A stretch of 48,124 nt of DNA, taken from an uncultured Oscillibacter sp. Its GTDB lineage: Bacteria; Bacillota; Clostridia; Oscillospirales; Oscillospiraceae. How positions within the stretch are numbered: the stretch's first letter is position 1; the number at the start of each line of letters is the position of its first letter. The notes under the pieces are model-generated. The model did not search any database. It was not told the DNA's origin and worked only from the letters and a program-made list of their open reading frames with translations. Where the stretch lies: positions 1-48,124 of the forward strand of contig NZ_URDP01000013.1 of NCBI RefSeq assembly GCF_900546705.1. Reading direction: 5' to 3'. The position numbers were made by a program, and so were the translations under genes. This document shows positions 31,361 to 40,296 of this stretch, piece after piece.

Positions 31361-32650
31361 TTATTCAATCATGCCCAGCGCGGTGGGAATGGCCTCCGTG
31401 ATGGCAGGGACATAGGTGATAAGCAGCAGGCTGATGAACATGACCCCAATGAACGGAACGATCGCTTTGCAAAGATCCGTGAATTTGGTCTTTGTCATGC
31501 CGGAAGCCACAAACAGGTTCACGCCCACCGGCGGCGTAATAAAGCCGATGGCCATGTTGGTGACCATAATGAGGCCGAAGTGGATAATACCGATGCCGTA
31601 GGCCTGGGCCACAGGGTAGAGAATGGGGGAGAGGATGAGGATTGCGGGGGTGGTATCCATAATGCAGCCCACCACCAGCAGCAATAGGTTGATCAGCAGC
31701 AAAATAACGATCTTGCTGTCCGTCAGGGAGGTCATGCCTCTCATAATGGTGTCGGGAACGCGCTCCAGCGCCAGGATCTTACCCAGCACGGTGCCCGTAC
31801 CGACCATGATCAGCACAGTGCCCACTGTTTCTGCAGAGCTGACCAGGGCATTGTAGAGCTTGGCCCAATTCAGCTCACGATAGATGAGCGTGCCCGCCAG
31901 CAAGCCGTACACACAGGCGATGACTGCTGCCTCGGTGGGAGTGAAAAAGCCGCCGTAAATACCGCCGAGAATGATAACAGGGACCAGCAGGGCCCAGATG
32001 GCACTGCGGAACTCCTTCAATAGTCTTGCAAAGGAGAAGTTCTCGCCGGTGCCCTTATAGCCGCGCTTTTTGGCAATGATCACACTCAGGACGCACAGGC
32101 CGCCGCCCAGCACGATGGCCGGACCGAAGCCGCCCATAAACAGCGTGCCTACGGACGCGCCGGTGGAAACGCCGTACAGCACCATGGGGATGCTGGGAGG
32201 TACGATGACACCCAGGCAGCCGGAGGCCGCGATCAGAGCCACGGAAAAGGACTTGTCATAGCCGTGCTCCACCATAGCGGGCACCATGACCGCGCCGATG
32301 GCCGCCACGGTGGCAGGACCAGAGCCGGAAATGGCGCCGAAGAACATGCAGGTGATGACCGTAACGATGGCAAATCCGCCGGTGACGTGGCCCACTGCCG
32401 CCGCGCCCAGATTGGCAAGCCGTTTGCTCAGGCCGCCGCCCTCCATGAGGGCGCCCGCCAGAACGAAGAAGGGGATGGCCATCAGGGGGAACGAATCCAC
32501 GGCCGTGAACATGTTGGACGCCAGGTAGGTCATGGGCTGCGGGCTGCACAAGCCCAGATAAAGCGCCACGGACATGCCTACGGATACGCCGATGGGCACT
32601 TTGAGCAGCAGCAGGATGAAGAAAGAACCAAATAAAATCAAATTTGTCAT
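31361..32650 (-). CDS. dctM: TRAP transporter large permease (DctM)
   Basis: The 429-residue, 12-13-span membrane subunit couples Na+ or H+ gradients to uptake. Family segments are visible: FGAISGSGPATVAAIGAVMVP, ASGCLGVIVPPSIPMVLYG and the late VVGCIMDTTPAILILSPI and FGLIMVTNMAIGFITPPVG. All are typical of DctM of the C4-dicarboxylate/sialic/sugar-acid TRAP class. Its ATG overlaps the dctQ stop by 4 bases. Confidence 0.95.
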   Translation of the reverse strand: MTNLILFGSFFILLLLKVPIGVSVGMSVALYLGLCSPQPMTYLASNMFTAVDSFPLMAIPFFVLAGALMEGGGLSKRLANLGAAAVGHVTGGFAIVTVITCMFFGAISGSGPATVAAIGAVMVPAMVEHGYDKSFSVALIAASGCLGVIVPPSIPMVLYGVSTGASVGTLFMGGFGPAIVLGGGLCVLSVIIAKKRGYKGTGENFSFARLLKEFRSAIWALLVPVIILGGIYGGFFTPTEAAVIACVYGLLAGTLIYRELNWAKLYNALVSSAETVGTVLIMVGTGTVLGKILALERVPDTIMRGMTSLTDSKIVILLLINLLLLVVGCIMDTTPAILILSPILYPVAQAYGIGIIHFGLIMVTNMAIGFITPPVGVNLFVASGMTKTKFTDLCKAIVPFIGVMFISLLLITYVPAITEAIPTALGMIE

Positions 32651-33129
32651 AGGACATCAATCTCCTTTTTCCGCTCTTTGAAGCGGGCAATGGTGTCCTG
32701 GATCAGGCGAATCACCATGAGCGCGCTGCCCACCAGAACAGAACTGTACGGAATGGACATGGGCATCCGAATCGCCGGAGACAGCTGTGTGGTCACGCGC
32801 TGCACCACAAAAAAGCTGTAATAGGTCAAGATCACAGCGAAAATCAGGAAAACCACATTGGAGATGATGTTCAGGACAAACTTCCCGCGCTCTTTCAGAA
32901 AAAGATCCAGCAGCTCCACACTGATGTGCTTGCGCTTACGGATGGCACTGGCGCAGCCGATGTAGATCAGCCAGATGAACATATACCGTCCGATCTCCTC
33001 CGTCCAGGAAAGCGGAAGCCCCAGCAGACGCAGAACGATCTGCAGGAAGATCACGATGGTCATGACGGCAAGCAGCACCGCGCAGAGGATCTCCTCCAAA
33101 TGCTTATCAATGAATGAGATTATTTTCAT
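32647..33129 (-). CDS. dctQ: TRAP transporter small permease (DctQ)
   Basis: A 160-residue membrane protein with four hydrophobic spans (about 16-36, 46-66, 88-108, 125-145) and the family motif SWTEEIGRYMFIWLIYIG. It forms the membrane complex with DctM. Translationally coupled to dctM. Confidence 0.93.
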   Translation of the reverse strand: MKIISFIDKHLEEILCAVLLAVMTIVIFLQIVLRLLGLPLSWTEEIGRYMFIWLIYIGCASAIRKRKHISVELLDLFLKERGKFVLNIISNVVFLIFAVILTYYSFFVVQRVTTQLSPAIRMPMSIPYSSVLVGSALMVIRLIQDTIARFKERKKEIDVL

Positions 33130-33154
33130 AACTTCCCTTTCTCCTCAGGTCTTT

Positions 33155-33182
33155 CCGGAGCGGCAGCCTTCTGCCGCCCCGG
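33155..33182 (-). other. Hairpin between dctP and dctQ
   Basis: A 12-bp stem (33155-33166 with 33171-33182; one G-U in RNA) and 4-base loop, without a T-run. Such stems after a solute-binding-protein gene often protect its mRNA and give more binding protein than permease. Confidence 0.6.
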
Positions 33183-33197
33183 AACCCGCTTCCAGCT

Positions 33198-34244
33198 TCA
33201 GTTGGCCGCGTTCACTTCCTCGGCCTTGGCCAAAACCGTCTCCAAAGACACGGTGGGGGAGTAGTTCTCCTTGAAGAAGTCATAGCAGCCGGCAGTGGCT
33301 TCCTTAAAGGCTTCACGCTGCTCATCAGTCAGGAACGTGATCTCACAGCCGCCGTCCTCGATGGTCTTGATATACTCAGCTTCCATCTCGATAGACTTTT
33401 CACGGTTGACCTCCACCGCCGCCTTGGCAGCCTGATCCACCACCTCCCGCAAGTCCTCAGGCAGGCTCTGATAGAAATCATCATTGATGGAGTAGCAGGT
33501 AATGTCGAAGGTGTGGCTCAAATCGGTCAGGTACTTCTGGACCTCATAAAAGGCATTGGTGGCGGTGATGGCATAGGGGTTGTCCTGGCCGTCCACCGTG
33601 CCCTGCTGCAGGGCGGTATACAGCTCGCTGAAGGACATGGGCATGGGGTTGGCGCCCATCTCGGTAAACATTTCGATGTACAGGGGAGATTCCATGACCC
33701 GGATCTTCAGGCCCTTCATATCATCGGGCGTCACAACGGGATGCTTGGAGTTGGTCAGCTGGCGGATGCCGTTTTCAAAATAGCCGACGATCCGGATGCC
33801 GGTCTGCTCGCAGATGGCGTCGGAGATCTGCTGGCCCACTTCACTGTCGAAGAAATCATAGGCAGCCTCGCGGTTTTTGAACAGGAAAGGCAGACCCACG
33901 CTCATCAGTTCCTCTGTAAAGCTGGCATACATGGACTGGCTGGTCTCGCACATCTGCAGCTCGCCGGCCTGCACGGCTTCCACCAGCTCACGGCTGCCGC
34001 CCAGCGTATTGTTCACATAGGTCTCCACTTGGATGCGGCCGCCGGAAAGCTCCTCGGCCACCCGCTCAAACTCCATCATGCCCTGAGAAATCGGGTGCTC
34101 TTCGGGAACTGTGCCGCCGGCAGTGATGGTGTAGACCGTATCGTCGTCCGCGGGGGACTCGCTGCCCTTTTCACCGCAGGCAGCCAAAGACATTCCCATC
34201 GCCAGAGCCAGGAACAGAGCCGCAAATTTACGAACGTGCTTCAT
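33198..34244 (-). CDS. dctP: TRAP transporter solute-binding protein (DctP), lipoprotein
   Basis: This 348-residue extracytoplasmic binding protein has a signal peptide ending in a lipobox (SLAAC, Cys about residue 23), so it is membrane-anchored. The DctP fold is shown by the VNNTLGGSRELVEAVQAGELQM segment, LKIRVMESPLYIEMFTEMGANPMPMSFSELYTALQQGTVDGQDNP (Arg of RVMES is the conserved carboxylate-binding residue) and the aromatic-rich end. The ligand therefore carries a carboxylate. In this cluster it is expected to be the sugar acid or hydroxy acid being degraded. AAAGGAG is 9 bases upstream. Confidence 0.94.
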   Translation of the reverse strand: MKHVRKFAALFLALAMGMSLAACGEKGSESPADDDTVYTITAGGTVPEEHPISQGMMEFERVAEELSGGRIQVETYVNNTLGGSRELVEAVQAGELQMCETSQSMYASFTEELMSVGLPFLFKNREAAYDFFDSEVGQQISDAICEQTGIRIVGYFENGIRQLTNSKHPVVTPDDMKGLKIRVMESPLYIEMFTEMGANPMPMSFSELYTALQQGTVDGQDNPYAITATNAFYEVQKYLTDLSHTFDITCYSINDDFYQSLPEDLREVVDQAAKAAVEVNREKSIEMEAEYIKTIEDGGCEITFLTDEQREAFKEATAGCYDFFKENYSPTVSLETVLAKAEEVNAAN

Positions 34245-34300
34245 ACCTAATTTCTCCTTTTAGATAAATTTTCATTTTTTGAGGATTACGTCGAATTATG

Positions 34301-35608
34301 TCAAATGCCGGACTTCTTATACAACTCAAAGAAGTCCCGCTCCAGCCCCTCCCGGAACTGCGGAGCCGCGATGCTGATGAGCGCCTTTGCCCGGTCCCGC
34401 AGGCACTTGCCGAACAAATCGGCAACGCCGTACTCCGTCACCACATAGAAAATGTCGTTCCTGGGCGTGGCCACCGGGGTGCCGGCCTGCATGCGGGCCA
34501 CGATCCGGGAGATGGTGCCCTTCTTGGCCGTGGCGGGCAGCGCGATGATGGGCTTGCCGCCCTTGGACAGCGCCGCACCGCGGATGAAGTCCAGCTGGCC
34601 GCCGATACCGGAGAAAATGGTCATGCCCATGGAGTCCGCGGCCACCTGGCCGGTCAGATCCACCTCGATGGCGGAGTTGATGGCCACCATATTGTCGTTT
34701 TGGGCAATGACACCCACGTGGTTGGTGTAGTCCACGGGATACAGCGTCACCATATCGTTGTTGTCTACAAAATCGTACAGGTCCCGGGTGCCCTGGATAA
34801 AGGTGGAAACAATCTTTCCTGTATTGATGGTTTTTCTGGAGCCGTTGATAATGCCCTTTTCAATCAGGGGAAGCAGATTGTCGGAGAACACCTCCGTGTG
34901 AATGCCCAGGTCCTTCTTATCCCCCAGACACTTGAGGATGGCGTTGGGGATCTTGCCCTGGCCCATTTGCAGCGTGGCGCCGTCGTCGATTAGGGCGGCA
35001 ATGTTTGCGCCGATTTTGTCCACCACAGGATCGCTGCTGTCGATGAGGGGCAGCTCGTACAGAGGGGTATCCGCTTCCACGAAATAGTCCAGTTCCGTAA
35101 CATGGACCTTGGTATCGCCGCAGGTGCGGGGCATATTGCGGTTCACCTGGACAATTTTCAGCTTGGCCGCCTCCACGCAGGCACGGGCCATATCCACAGA
35201 AAGGCCGAAGCTGCAATAGCCGTCTTCATCAGGCGGGGTGACCTGTCCCAGATACACGTCGCAGGGAATCGCACCGGTGCGGACCGCCCGAGGCTGCAGC
35301 GAAAATGCCATGGGCGTAAACTCACCGCGCCCGTTTTGAATGCACTCTCGGTTCTTTGCCCCCAAAAACACAGAGCTGACCTTGAAGCTGCCCGCATACT
35401 CAGGCTGCGCATACTTGGCGGCGCCGATGTTCAGCCCCTGCCAGATCCGTACGTCTCTCAGCTCATCCTTGCGTTTGAGCAGCGCGTCAAACAGATACTC
35501 CGGTTCGGAAGCAGCGTGGGAAGGGACCACCCAATCTCCGGATTTGATGTGAGAAACGGCTTCTTCCGCAGAAACCAGCCTCTCCCTGTAATACTCTCTC
35601 CAATTCAT
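34301..35608 (-). CDS. Acetyl-CoA hydrolase/transferase-family CoA-transferase (4-hydroxybutyrate CoA-transferase-like)
   Basis: Class I CoA-transferases move CoA from acetyl- or butyryl-CoA to an acid via a glutamyl-CoA intermediate. The 435-residue sequence matches the Cat1/AbfT branch. The catalytic Glu lies in GIHTEVFSD (about 243-251), with GQGKIPNAI before it and SGIGGQLDFIRGA and TEYGVADLFGK after. In context it would activate the hydroxy acid before dehydration. This is unusual, because known 2-hydroxyacyl-CoA pathways mostly use class III (HadA/FldA) or two-subunit GctAB transferases. The start at 35608 has GAGAGGAAG upstream; the ATG at 35626 has none. Confidence 0.9.
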   Translation of the reverse strand: MNWREYYRERLVSAEEAVSHIKSGDWVVPSHAASEPEYLFDALLKRKDELRDVRIWQGLNIGAAKYAQPEYAGSFKVSSVFLGAKNRECIQNGRGEFTPMAFSLQPRAVRTGAIPCDVYLGQVTPPDEDGYCSFGLSVDMARACVEAAKLKIVQVNRNMPRTCGDTKVHVTELDYFVEADTPLYELPLIDSSDPVVDKIGANIAALIDDGATLQMGQGKIPNAILKCLGDKKDLGIHTEVFSDNLLPLIEKGIINGSRKTINTGKIVSTFIQGTRDLYDFVDNNDMVTLYPVDYTNHVGVIAQNDNMVAINSAIEVDLTGQVAADSMGMTIFSGIGGQLDFIRGAALSKGGKPIIALPATAKKGTISRIVARMQAGTPVATPRNDIFYVVTEYGVADLFGKCLRDRAKALISIAAPQFREGLERDFFELYKKSGI

Positions 35609-35674
35609 CTTCGGTCTTCCTCTCATCTTTTATTTTCGCTTTCACTGGACCGGGATCCAGCAGATAGAACCGCT

Positions 35675-36454
35675 TCAGCGGGTCTTGTGATACTGCTCAT
35701 GTGCCAGGACCGCGGCCCCGATAGCGCCGACCGCCTGGCAATCCGGAGCTGCCGCAACCGGATGCCCCAGTTCCTGGGACAGGATCTCCACCATGGTCTC
35801 ATTCAGAGCCACGCCGCCGCTCATGGCAATCACATCCTCGATCCCCACCCGGCCGCAAAGGCCGGCCACCCGCTTTGCAACAGACCGCAACGCACCGCGC
35901 GCAACGTCATTGGGGTGTTTTCCCTGGGAAAGCTGGGAGATCGCCTCGCTCTCTGCAAACACCGTGCAGACACTGCTGATGGAAACATCTTCGGTAGATT
36001 GAGCTGCCAAGCAGCTTAGCTCCTGGATGCCGCAGCCCAAAACCCGCGCCATTACCTCCAAAAAGCGGCCGGTACCCGCAGCGCACTTTTCATTCATGGC
36101 AAAATTCTGTACGTTTCCGCATTTATCCATTCGAATAACCTTGGAGTCCTGTCCACCGATGTCCACCACCGTGCGGACCTGCGGCATCAGAAAGTGGATG
36201 CCCTTTGCATGGCAGGTGATCTCCGTGATCTGCTTATCCGCACCCTCATAAAGCAGCCGGCCGTACCCGGTGGCCACGGAATAGCGGATCTGACCCGCGG
36301 AGATTCCAGCCTGTGTATACAGCTCGTCCAGTGCAGTTCGGATCCCCTGGGTGCCTGTTCCCAGGTTTACCACCCGGGTCCCGACTACCTCTTTGTTCTC
36401 GTTGATCAGCGCCGCTTTGGAGGAGGAAGAACCGATATCGATTCCTAAATACAT
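35675..36454 (-). CDS. 2-hydroxyacyl-CoA dehydratase activase (ATP-dependent, [4Fe-4S])
   Basis: The activase (HgdC/HadI/FldI family) is a homodimeric ASKHA ATPase that injects one electron into the dehydratase using ATP. The 259 residues begin with the phosphate-1 motif GIDIGSSSSK. They carry DIGGQDSK and both bridging-cluster cysteines: EKCAAGTGRF (about 124) and SSVCTVFAESE (about 163). GGVALN closes the nucleotide site. All functional residues are present. The gene directly follows the dehydratase subunits, with GAGGAGGG as ribosome site. Activity requires anaerobiosis and a ferredoxin or flavodoxin. Confidence 0.96.
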   Translation of the reverse strand: MYLGIDIGSSSSKAALINENKEVVGTRVVNLGTGTQGIRTALDELYTQAGISAGQIRYSVATGYGRLLYEGADKQITEITCHAKGIHFLMPQVRTVVDIGGQDSKVIRMDKCGNVQNFAMNEKCAAGTGRFLEVMARVLGCGIQELSCLAAQSTEDVSISSVCTVFAESEAISQLSQGKHPNDVARGALRSVAKRVAGLCGRVGIEDVIAMSGGVALNETMVEILSQELGHPVAAAPDCQAVGAIGAAVLAHEQYHKTR

Positions 36455-36463
36455 AGTCCCTCC

Positions 36464-37591
36464 TCAGCCCAGCATCTCCGCAAAACTCTGGATGCGGGTC
36501 CCAATCTGACCAAAGCTGTCCATCTGCTGTTCGACCTCCAGATACAAGTGCGGGATCTTTGCTTCCTCCAGTTCCGCTTTGTAAATGGGGTAATCAAACT
36601 CATCCGGGTCACAGAACTTCATCAGCAGCGTCACCACGGCGTCCGCATGGTACTTTTCCACCTGATCGATGAGCATCTGTCCGCGGGTCTTTTCCTTTTC
36701 ATAGAGGAAGGGACAGCCCCGCTGGTCCACAATCCGCCACACCATTTTGGAAAGTGCGTCACCGTCAGGTCGGGCGGGGGTGCGGAACTGACGGCTCTCC
36801 TGGGCCAGATCATCGGCTACGATAGCCACATCATTTTCTACCAGCAGATCCAGCACCCCCACAGGCTCGGCGGTCAGGCCGGTGGCCACCACACGCACGG
36901 AACAACTCTCCTCGGGCATGTGCTTGAGTGCTTCGGTCAGCTCCCGGATCTTGCCGGTATAGTCCTTTTTGTCCGTAAACCACGCCGCCTTGATGACCAA
37001 GTGCCGCACCCGGGCGTTGATGGTCTTGGGATGGGAGGCGGCGGCTTCACAAAACTCGCGCATGGCACCGCGCCAGTCTTCATACAGGGCAAAGGCCTCC
37101 TCCAGTGCCTCATCCCGCACCGGCCGGCCGCCGATCTCCTCCAGCTCCCGGCGGACCCGGCTGAACTCATCCCTGAGGTACTGCTCTCCTGCGGCGATAC
37201 CGCGGTTTTGCGGATACACCACCGGGATGACGGGGACCTGCGGAACCGCCACCTTCCAGTTTTCGCAGATGCATTTCAGCGTGTCGCAAAGCGTGGGCAG
37301 CAAAACGGCCTTCAGCCGATTGTAGACCCCCCGCATGCCGTATTCGATATTGGCGCGCATGATGGAACAGCAAAATCCCTGGAGATAGCGATCCGCCAGC
37401 TTGATCTCAGTGCTTCCGCCCCACATGCCCACAGGAAGAAAACCGGCCGCATAGACCAACTCCTCCGGCGTATAGATCGGGAAACATCCCACGGCCTCTT
37501 TCCCGGTGGCTTTGCAGCTTTCCGCAATCGTGCGGGCGGGATGCAGCGCCTGTTCGCAAAGGACATCGATGATTTTCTGTGCGCTGTTCAT
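36464..37591 (-). CDS. 2-hydroxyacyl-CoA dehydratase, beta-type subunit
   Basis: One of the two Fe-S subunits of a ketyl-radical dehydratase (HgdB/HadC/FldC family, 375 residues). Visible family parts are GCFPIYTPEELVYAAGFLPVGMWGG near residue 35, QGFCCSIMRANIEYG (about 71), LPTLCDTLKCICENW (about 98) and the end KFCDPDEFDYPIYKAELEEAKIP with the cluster Cys. Final QIGTRIQSFAEML matches the TRIxAFxE end. It converts (R)-2-hydroxyacyl-CoA to trans-2-enoyl-CoA together with the alpha subunit. The ATG overlaps the alpha-subunit stop by 4 bases. Confidence 0.94.
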   Translation of the reverse strand: MNSAQKIIDVLCEQALHPARTIAESCKATGKEAVGCFPIYTPEELVYAAGFLPVGMWGGSTEIKLADRYLQGFCCSIMRANIEYGMRGVYNRLKAVLLPTLCDTLKCICENWKVAVPQVPVIPVVYPQNRGIAAGEQYLRDEFSRVRRELEEIGGRPVRDEALEEAFALYEDWRGAMREFCEAAASHPKTINARVRHLVIKAAWFTDKKDYTGKIRELTEALKHMPEESCSVRVVATGLTAEPVGVLDLLVENDVAIVADDLAQESRQFRTPARPDGDALSKMVWRIVDQRGCPFLYEKEKTRGQMLIDQVEKYHADAVVTLLMKFCDPDEFDYPIYKAELEEAKIPHLYLEVEQQMDSFGQIGTRIQSFAEMLG

Positions 37592-38829
37592 CGCAGGTCA
37601 CCTCTCTGCTTTTTGATTTTGTTCTCTTCCATCATCTCCACCAGTGCCTGAATCCGCGTTTCATACTGCGCCTGGGAGAAAATGCGGGGATCTGTCTGAT
37701 CGCCGTCAAACACCACGGACGGAATGCCGGTGGCCGCTTCGATCCGCCGCTGGACCTCATACTGCCGGAAGTCCATCAGCTTGCAGCTGCGGTTGGAGTG
37801 ATACACAATGCCATCAAGGTCAAAGTCGCGCACCAGCTTGATCACGTTGCCTGTACCGTAATCCAGGTTACGGTTGGCGTAGTTGGCGCTGTATGCGCGG
37901 GCCATACCGTCCAGATCATTCTTTTCATAGACGATGGTCCAGGATTCTGGATAGGTGCTGGTCACCATATTGATGCCATACTTTTTCAGTGTCTTATAGG
38001 TGACGCCCAGGTGCGGCCAACAGGCGATGCCGTCCCACATGATGCGGTACTTCTCTTCTCCCTCTTTCCAGGGGCCCTTTCCCAGCCTGGCTTTTTCCGC
38101 CATCTCATCATGCCACAGCTTGAAAAGATCCCGGGTAGACTCCTTGCCTCTGGCGCAGACGATCATGGCCATGTAGTTGAACATGTCAAAGCCATTGAGC
38201 GGAGACGGATGATTTCTGCCCAGGTCCGTCGCCCGGCGCCACCAAAGCGCGCTCTCCGTGGAAACCTTCATAACCTCGCCGAATTTGTCGTAGTCGAACT
38301 TTTTTCCGGTAATCTCCACCAGCTGTTCAATGGCATGCTCGATCTGGCCGCGCATGTACTTGATGCTGTGATCCGGGACATCAAAGGTGTGGTTGAACGG
38401 CATGTCAAACATCACCAAAGGGACGTGCAGGGTTTTTGCCAGGTTTTCGTACCACTTGATGACCGTATTGCAGATATTGCTGCAGCAGAAAATCAGATCC
38501 GGCAGGGGAATGTTCTCCGCCTCTGAAAACTGAATATCCACATAACCCATATTGACGCGGGCATACGAGCAGATATCGGTGGAGTATCCCTTGGCCTCAG
38601 CATCTGCGATAAACCGCGGCGCATCCTTCCGCGCCCCGATGGCTGCTGCATGGTTTTCAGGATACACAACATCGATATCCAGGGTCTCCAGCAGTTCCTG
38701 GGGACAGATGGAAGTCGCCCAGGCAACCAGCCTGCCCTCTTTTTTTGCCTGCATCGCGCCGGCATAATGCTCTGCCTGCAGCTTTGCAAGAAGTTCTTTA
38801 GATGTCAGCTTATGCTCGTTTTCCATCAT
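37588..38829 (-). CDS. 2-hydroxyacyl-CoA dehydratase, alpha-type subunit
   Basis: The partner subunit (HgdA/HadB/FldB family, 413 residues). Family marks are WATSICPQELLETL (about 43-56), LIFCCSNICNTVIKWYE (about 113-129, cluster cysteines), and the C-terminal DGIVYHSNRSCKLMDFRQ, GDQTDPRIFSQAQYETRI. It is the first gene of the cluster. The open frame extends upstream to 38958, past the sigma-54 promoter, so the start must be internal. ATG 38829 has GTGAGG with 8-base spacing; 38835 and 38826 are alternatives. The 2-hydroxy substrate is not identifiable from sequence; glutaryl, lactoyl, isocaproyl and aryl types are all in this family. Confidence 0.94.
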   Translation of the reverse strand: MMENEHKLTSKELLAKLQAEHYAGAMQAKKEGRLVAWATSICPQELLETLDIDVVYPENHAAAIGARKDAPRFIADAEAKGYSTDICSYARVNMGYVDIQFSEAENIPLPDLIFCCSNICNTVIKWYENLAKTLHVPLVMFDMPFNHTFDVPDHSIKYMRGQIEHAIEQLVEITGKKFDYDKFGEVMKVSTESALWWRRATDLGRNHPSPLNGFDMFNYMAMIVCARGKESTRDLFKLWHDEMAEKARLGKGPWKEGEEKYRIMWDGIACWPHLGVTYKTLKKYGINMVTSTYPESWTIVYEKNDLDGMARAYSANYANRNLDYGTGNVIKLVRDFDLDGIVYHSNRSCKLMDFRQYEVQRRIEAATGIPSVVFDGDQTDPRIFSQAQYETRIQALVEMMEENKIKKQRGDLR

Positions 38830-38910
38830 TGGCATTTCCTCACCTTCCCGGTTGGATTGGATGGCAGAAGAACGATTGGACGTTCTCATTCCCTTGTCCC
38901 GTCTATGTGA

Positions 38911-38926
38911 GCAATTTTTGTGCCAA
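38911..38926 (-). promoter_or_regulatory. Sigma-54 promoter of the catabolic cluster
   Basis: The minus strand reads TTGGCAC, five bases, TTGC: the exact -24/-12 consensus. The -12 element ends about 82 bases before the dehydratase start, giving a leader of roughly 70 bases. Confidence 0.88.
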
Positions 38927-39005
38927 AATTCGACATATACGAGTTCAAATATTTTCAATATTTTTGTGCATATATGACAATCACAAAGAAATTTCTCTAC
39001 AGATC

Positions 39006-39094
39006 GATGCCGTTTTGCATCAAGCGATGCGCACTTGATTCAATTTTTCCGCATCGCACCCACGTCCGCCCGTGGTGCCGGTCAATTCTGATGC
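39006..39094. promoter_or_regulatory. Cluster of GATGC/GCATC motifs between the two sigma-54 promoters (candidate enhancer)
   Basis: The pentamer GATGC or its complement occurs five times: 39006, 39017, 39026, 39051 and 39090. GCATC-AAGC-GATGC (39017-39030) is a perfect inverted repeat. The motifs lie 76-180 bases from either promoter, the usual enhancer distance. The rest of the 396-base gap holds no gene. Confidence 0.5.
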
Positions 39095-39169
39095 GAAAAA
39101 CGCCAATTATATCTATAGCGGAAGAGCAATCCCTGCCGTTTTACGAAAAAATGACCGGCTATCGCGTTT

Positions 39170-39186
39170 TTGGCACGCGATTTGCT
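39170..39186 (+). promoter_or_regulatory. Sigma-54 promoter of the dehydrogenase-FabZ-like group
   Basis: The plus strand reads TTGGCAC, five bases, TTGCT: an exact -24/-12 match, 39 bases upstream of the zinc-dehydrogenase ATG. Confidence 0.9.
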
Positions 39187-39225
39187 TTAATTCAAAATGA
39201 AAATACCCTATGAGGAGATGTAGCT

Positions 39226-40257
39226 ATGAGAGCAAGCATGTACGAGGGAAATCACACATTTGGTCTCCACGACTATACCCCGGCTCCTCCTGGAGCACAG
39301 GAGGTGCAGGTGGACATATCCTACTGCGGGATCTGCGGTTCCGATCTGCATGTGCTGCACGGAGATTATGACTATCGGTTTTCTCAGCTGCCCCGCGCCA
39401 TCGGGCACGAGTGCTCCGGCGTCATTTCCGCTGTAGGCTCGGATGTGACCGATTGGCGCATCGGCGACCGCGTGGTGATCTGCCCCCTGGACTATTGCGG
39501 AATCTGCGTTGCCTGCAGTACCGGAGACCACAACTGCTGTGCGCACCTGAATTTTATGGGGCTGGATTCTGCCGGCGCCATGTGCAACCGCTGGACGGTC
39601 CATCAGCGGACACTGCATCGGCTTCCGGATTCCATCAGTCTGCTGCACGGAGCTCTGGTGGAGCCCATGGCGGTGTGCTTCCACGCACTGCGCAGGTCCC
39701 GCTCCCGGGCAGGGGAGTTGGCCGTGGTCATCGGCTGCGGTCCCATCGGTCTGATGACCGCTCTGGTGGCCCGCCACCTGGGGCTGCGGGTGGTGATCTC
39801 CGAATTGAACGAAGCCCGCATCGCACTTGCGCAGAAGCTGGGATTCACCGTGGTAAATCCCACACAGGAAGATCTTCCGGCATTTGTGCTTGACCAAACC
39901 GGCGGCACCGGCGCCGACGCTGTATTTGAAGTGACCGGAACCCAGGCCGGCCTCGATACAGCGGTGGATCTGATCCACCCCCACTCCCGCATCGTGCTGG
40001 TAGCCGCTTACCCGCACCCCATGCAGCTTCAGCTTCAAAAATTGTTCATGCGGGAAGTGGATTTGACCATGACCCGGAATTATAACGAATCCGACTTTGA
40101 AGACGCCATTGGCATGATGTCTCACGCCTCCATCAACTTTGATCTCTTCATTACCGAAGTCCTGCCCTTGAGCCGGGTCCAGGAGGGGATGGAGCTGTGT
40201 GACTCTCACTCCGGCAACATCGTCAAGGTTCTGATTGACTGCCAAAAGGAATTCTGA
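39226..40257 (+). CDS. Zinc-dependent alcohol/polyol dehydrogenase (MDR family)
   Basis: A 343-residue medium-chain dehydrogenase of the sorbitol/threonine/galactonate dehydrogenase branch. Catalytic zinc ligands are visible in YCGICGSDLH (Cys), IGHECSG (His, Glu) and LVEPMAV (Glu). The structural zinc cysteines are in the YCGICVACSTGDHNCC stretch. The Rossmann loop is IGCGPIGLM (about 168-176). The likely reaction is NAD+-linked oxidation of a secondary hydroxyl on a polyol or aldonate. It is the first gene after the plus-strand sigma-54 promoter, so it belongs to the same regulon as the dehydratase cluster. The ribosome site is GAGGAGA. Confidence 0.9.
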   Translation: MRASMYEGNHTFGLHDYTPAPPGAQEVQVDISYCGICGSDLHVLHGDYDYRFSQLPRAIGHECSGVISAVGSDVTDWRIGDRVVICPLDYCGICVACSTGDHNCCAHLNFMGLDSAGAMCNRWTVHQRTLHRLPDSISLLHGALVEPMAVCFHALRRSRSRAGELAVVIGCGPIGLMTALVARHLGLRVVISELNEARIALAQKLGFTVVNPTQEDLPAFVLDQTGGTGADAVFEVTGTQAGLDTAVDLIHPHSRIVLVAAYPHPMQLQLQKLFMREVDLTMTRNYNESDFEDAIGMMSHASINFDLFITEVLPLSRVQEGMELCDSHSGNIVKVLIDCQKEF

Positions 40258-40296
40258 CTCCCCCACATAGTTTGATGATCGAAAGGAGAATCCCCT

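Noticed and set aside
38929..38935. TTCGACA next to the minus sigma-54 promoter as a Spo0A box
   Set aside because: A lone 7-mer directly abutting the -24 element with no second box; likely chance.
38830..38958. Upstream extension of the dehydratase alpha subunit to 38958
   Set aside because: The extension contains the sigma-54 promoter and its sequence has no family similarity; the start must be downstream.
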